DNA from: Alphaproteobacteria bacterium
Lineage (GTDB): Bacteria > Pseudomonadota > Alphaproteobacteria > M2410
Length of the DNA stretch: 7,080 nt
Direction: 5' to 3'
Assembly (NCBI GenBank): GCA_021774955.1
Contig: JAJFIN010000115.1
Location: 1 to 7,080, forward strand
The translations under genes were made by a program, and so were the position numbers. The notes under the pieces were generated by a model, which saw nothing but the letters and a program-made list of their open reading frames with translations, was not told where the DNA came from and searched no databases. Positions 6,042 to 7,080 of this stretch are shown piece after piece (within the stretch, counting starts at the first letter, position 1; the number at the start of each line of letters is the position of its first letter).

Positions 6042-7080
6042 CGCCGGCTGTCTGGCCGAATGGTAACGTGCTGATGAAGTTTAGAAACACTCTCTGATTC
6101 AGCCCCACCATCGTAAACCATCTCACCCCAAACATTCAAATGCAGTAATCTCATCTTCAAATCTTGGTCCGCACTCTCATGTATTGAGTGTATTTGCCTG
6201 TTTGTGAGCTCGAACAAATTACCGACAAACGAGTTGTCAAAATATTTAGGTGATATTTTCATGCGTTGAAAAACGGTTGTCCAAAAACCAATTTTTATGC
6301 GTTGACTAAGGTCTTTAGGCACGTAGCGATCGGCGACTTCCCGAACCACCCATTTATCTCGCATAAAAGGATGTGCTTTCTCGAACACAAATGGTGAGAC
6401 TTTGAGTTTGTATTTATCAGGCATGTTGACGGCGGTCTTAACAACGTCGTTGTCGAGAAATGGAAACCGTGCTTCGATGCTGGCGGCCATCCCCATTGTA
6501 TCATTTCTGTGAAGCAGTGAACGTAGATGGTAGTGGAGATAATCAAGTGTCCAAATGTTTTTCTCGGACACTTTGTGTCCGACCAGATTTGTCACTGCAT
6601 GACGTGTTTTGTCTTCGTCTTCTTCAATCTCATTTCGACTTAAGAGCGCTCGCACCATTTTTTGATTTTCACCATCATAGGGCCAAGCCAACACACCTAC
6701 TCCGGGAATCCTGCGCACCAGAGTTCTAAGGCCTTTACCGAATTGATAATATGCGTCGGTGATACGTTTGCGACCAAGCCATGGATATCCCAAAAAGCAC
6801 TCGTCAGATCCCTCTCCGGAAAGCAGTCCTTTGACACCGGAATCTCGCGCCAATTGAGCAACCATCATCAAGGGCGCGCAATTGGGATGGTAGGTATAAG
6901 GATGCTCATAGTGTTTCATGACCCGTGGAAGAAGGTCGACAAAGTCTTGTTCTTCGACGTCGACCGATTTGAGGTCTAATTTCAAATGACTGGAAAGGGA
7001 AGCTGCTGCGTCGTATTCACTCCAACTACCCTTTACGTTAGCGTGAAATATGGCGAGATTATTGTATTTTCTAGAAGCCA
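6038..7080 (-). CDS. asnB: AsnB-like glutamine-dependent asparagine synthase / amidotransferase, C-terminal synthetase domain, cut by the window edge
   Basis: The frame is open from the right edge to TAG at 6040-6038, giving 346 visible residues of a protein usually about 550-650 long. The N-terminal glutaminase domain and the SGG-x-DS ATP loop lie outside the window. A TTG at 6985 is not the start, since coding continues upstream (for example NLAIFHANVKGSWSEYD). Visible residues 84-98 read GLLSGEGSDECFLGY; SGEGSDE is the same as in E. coli AsnB. RNDTMGMAASIEARFPFLD at 191-209 is the second synthetase hallmark, and the following KIGF region fits the family. The family amidates a carboxylate using ATP and glutamine. 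In glycan loci such genes can amidate uronic acids, as proposed for WbpS-type enzymes, rather than make asparagine. It converges on the deacetylase gene, and the two stops overlap by four bases. Confidence 0.92.
   Translation of the reverse strand, partial: ASRKYNNLAIFHANVKGSWSEYDAAASLSSHLKLDLKSVDVEEQDFVDLLPRVMKHYEHPYTYHPNCAPLMMVAQLARDSGVKGLLSGEGSDECFLGYPWLGRKRITDAYYQFGKGLRTLVRRIPGVGVLAWPYDGENQKMVRALLSRNEIEEDEDKTRHAVTNLVGHKVSEKNIWTLDYLHYHLRSLLHRNDTMGMAASIEARFPFLDNDVVKTAVNMPDKYKLKVSPFVFEKAHPFMRDKWVVREVADRYVPKDLSQRIKIGFWTTVFQRMKISPKYFDNSFVGNLFELTNRQIHSIHESADQDLKMRLLHLNVWGEMVYDGGAESESVSKLHQHVTIRPDSRR

Noticed and set aside
6044..6057. CGGC/GCCG stem as a terminator for the deacetylase operon
   Set aside because: The stem is only about four base pairs and there is no T-run on either strand.
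6038..6985. AsnB-like gene starting at TTG 6985 with 315 residues
   Set aside because: The same frame continues to the window edge with good family-like sequence, so the true start lies outside.

Overview
The window looks like part of a bacterial, probably proteobacterial, surface-glycan or lipid-linked-sugar locus of moderate GC content. That reading rests on tightly spaced operons, purine-rich ribosome binding sites and gene families typical of polysaccharide clusters. The species cannot be named from the sequence. I see no tRNA, rRNA, CRISPR array or intact insertion sequence.

Layout. Two gene groups diverge from an intergenic region at 2346-2864. The left arm runs on the minus strand: a CmoA-like class I methyltransferase (1635-2345), a small membrane protein (1041-1427), a second membrane protein with the same domain twice (329-955), and the start of an FAD-dependent oxidoreductase that leaves the window at base 1 (1-329). 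The right arm runs on the plus strand: a polyprenyl-phosphate-type family 2 glycosyltransferase (2865-3809), a second FAD-dependent oxidoreductase of the same broad family (3813-5246) and a NodB-type polysaccharide deacetylase (5271-6041). Converging on this arm from the right edge is the C-terminal part of an asparagine-synthase-like amidotransferase (6038-7080, minus). The two convergent stop codons share one CTAG.

How the genes may work together (inference). The glycosyltransferase would load a sugar onto a membrane polyprenyl phosphate. The deacetylase would remove an N- or O-acyl group. The AsnB-like enzyme would form an amide, and the methyltransferase and two FAD enzymes would make further modifications. 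The two small membrane proteins carry three copies of one hydrophobic domain with a PGY(S/T)V core. One of them is translationally coupled to an FAD enzyme, so it may be a membrane partner of it.

Points that deserve a second look: the triplicated membrane domain; a 48-codon open continuation in frame behind the amber stop of the methyltransferase; possible gene debris plus a long opposing open frame in the divergent intergenic region; and the altered position of the carboxy-SAM-binding arginine in the CmoA-like protein.
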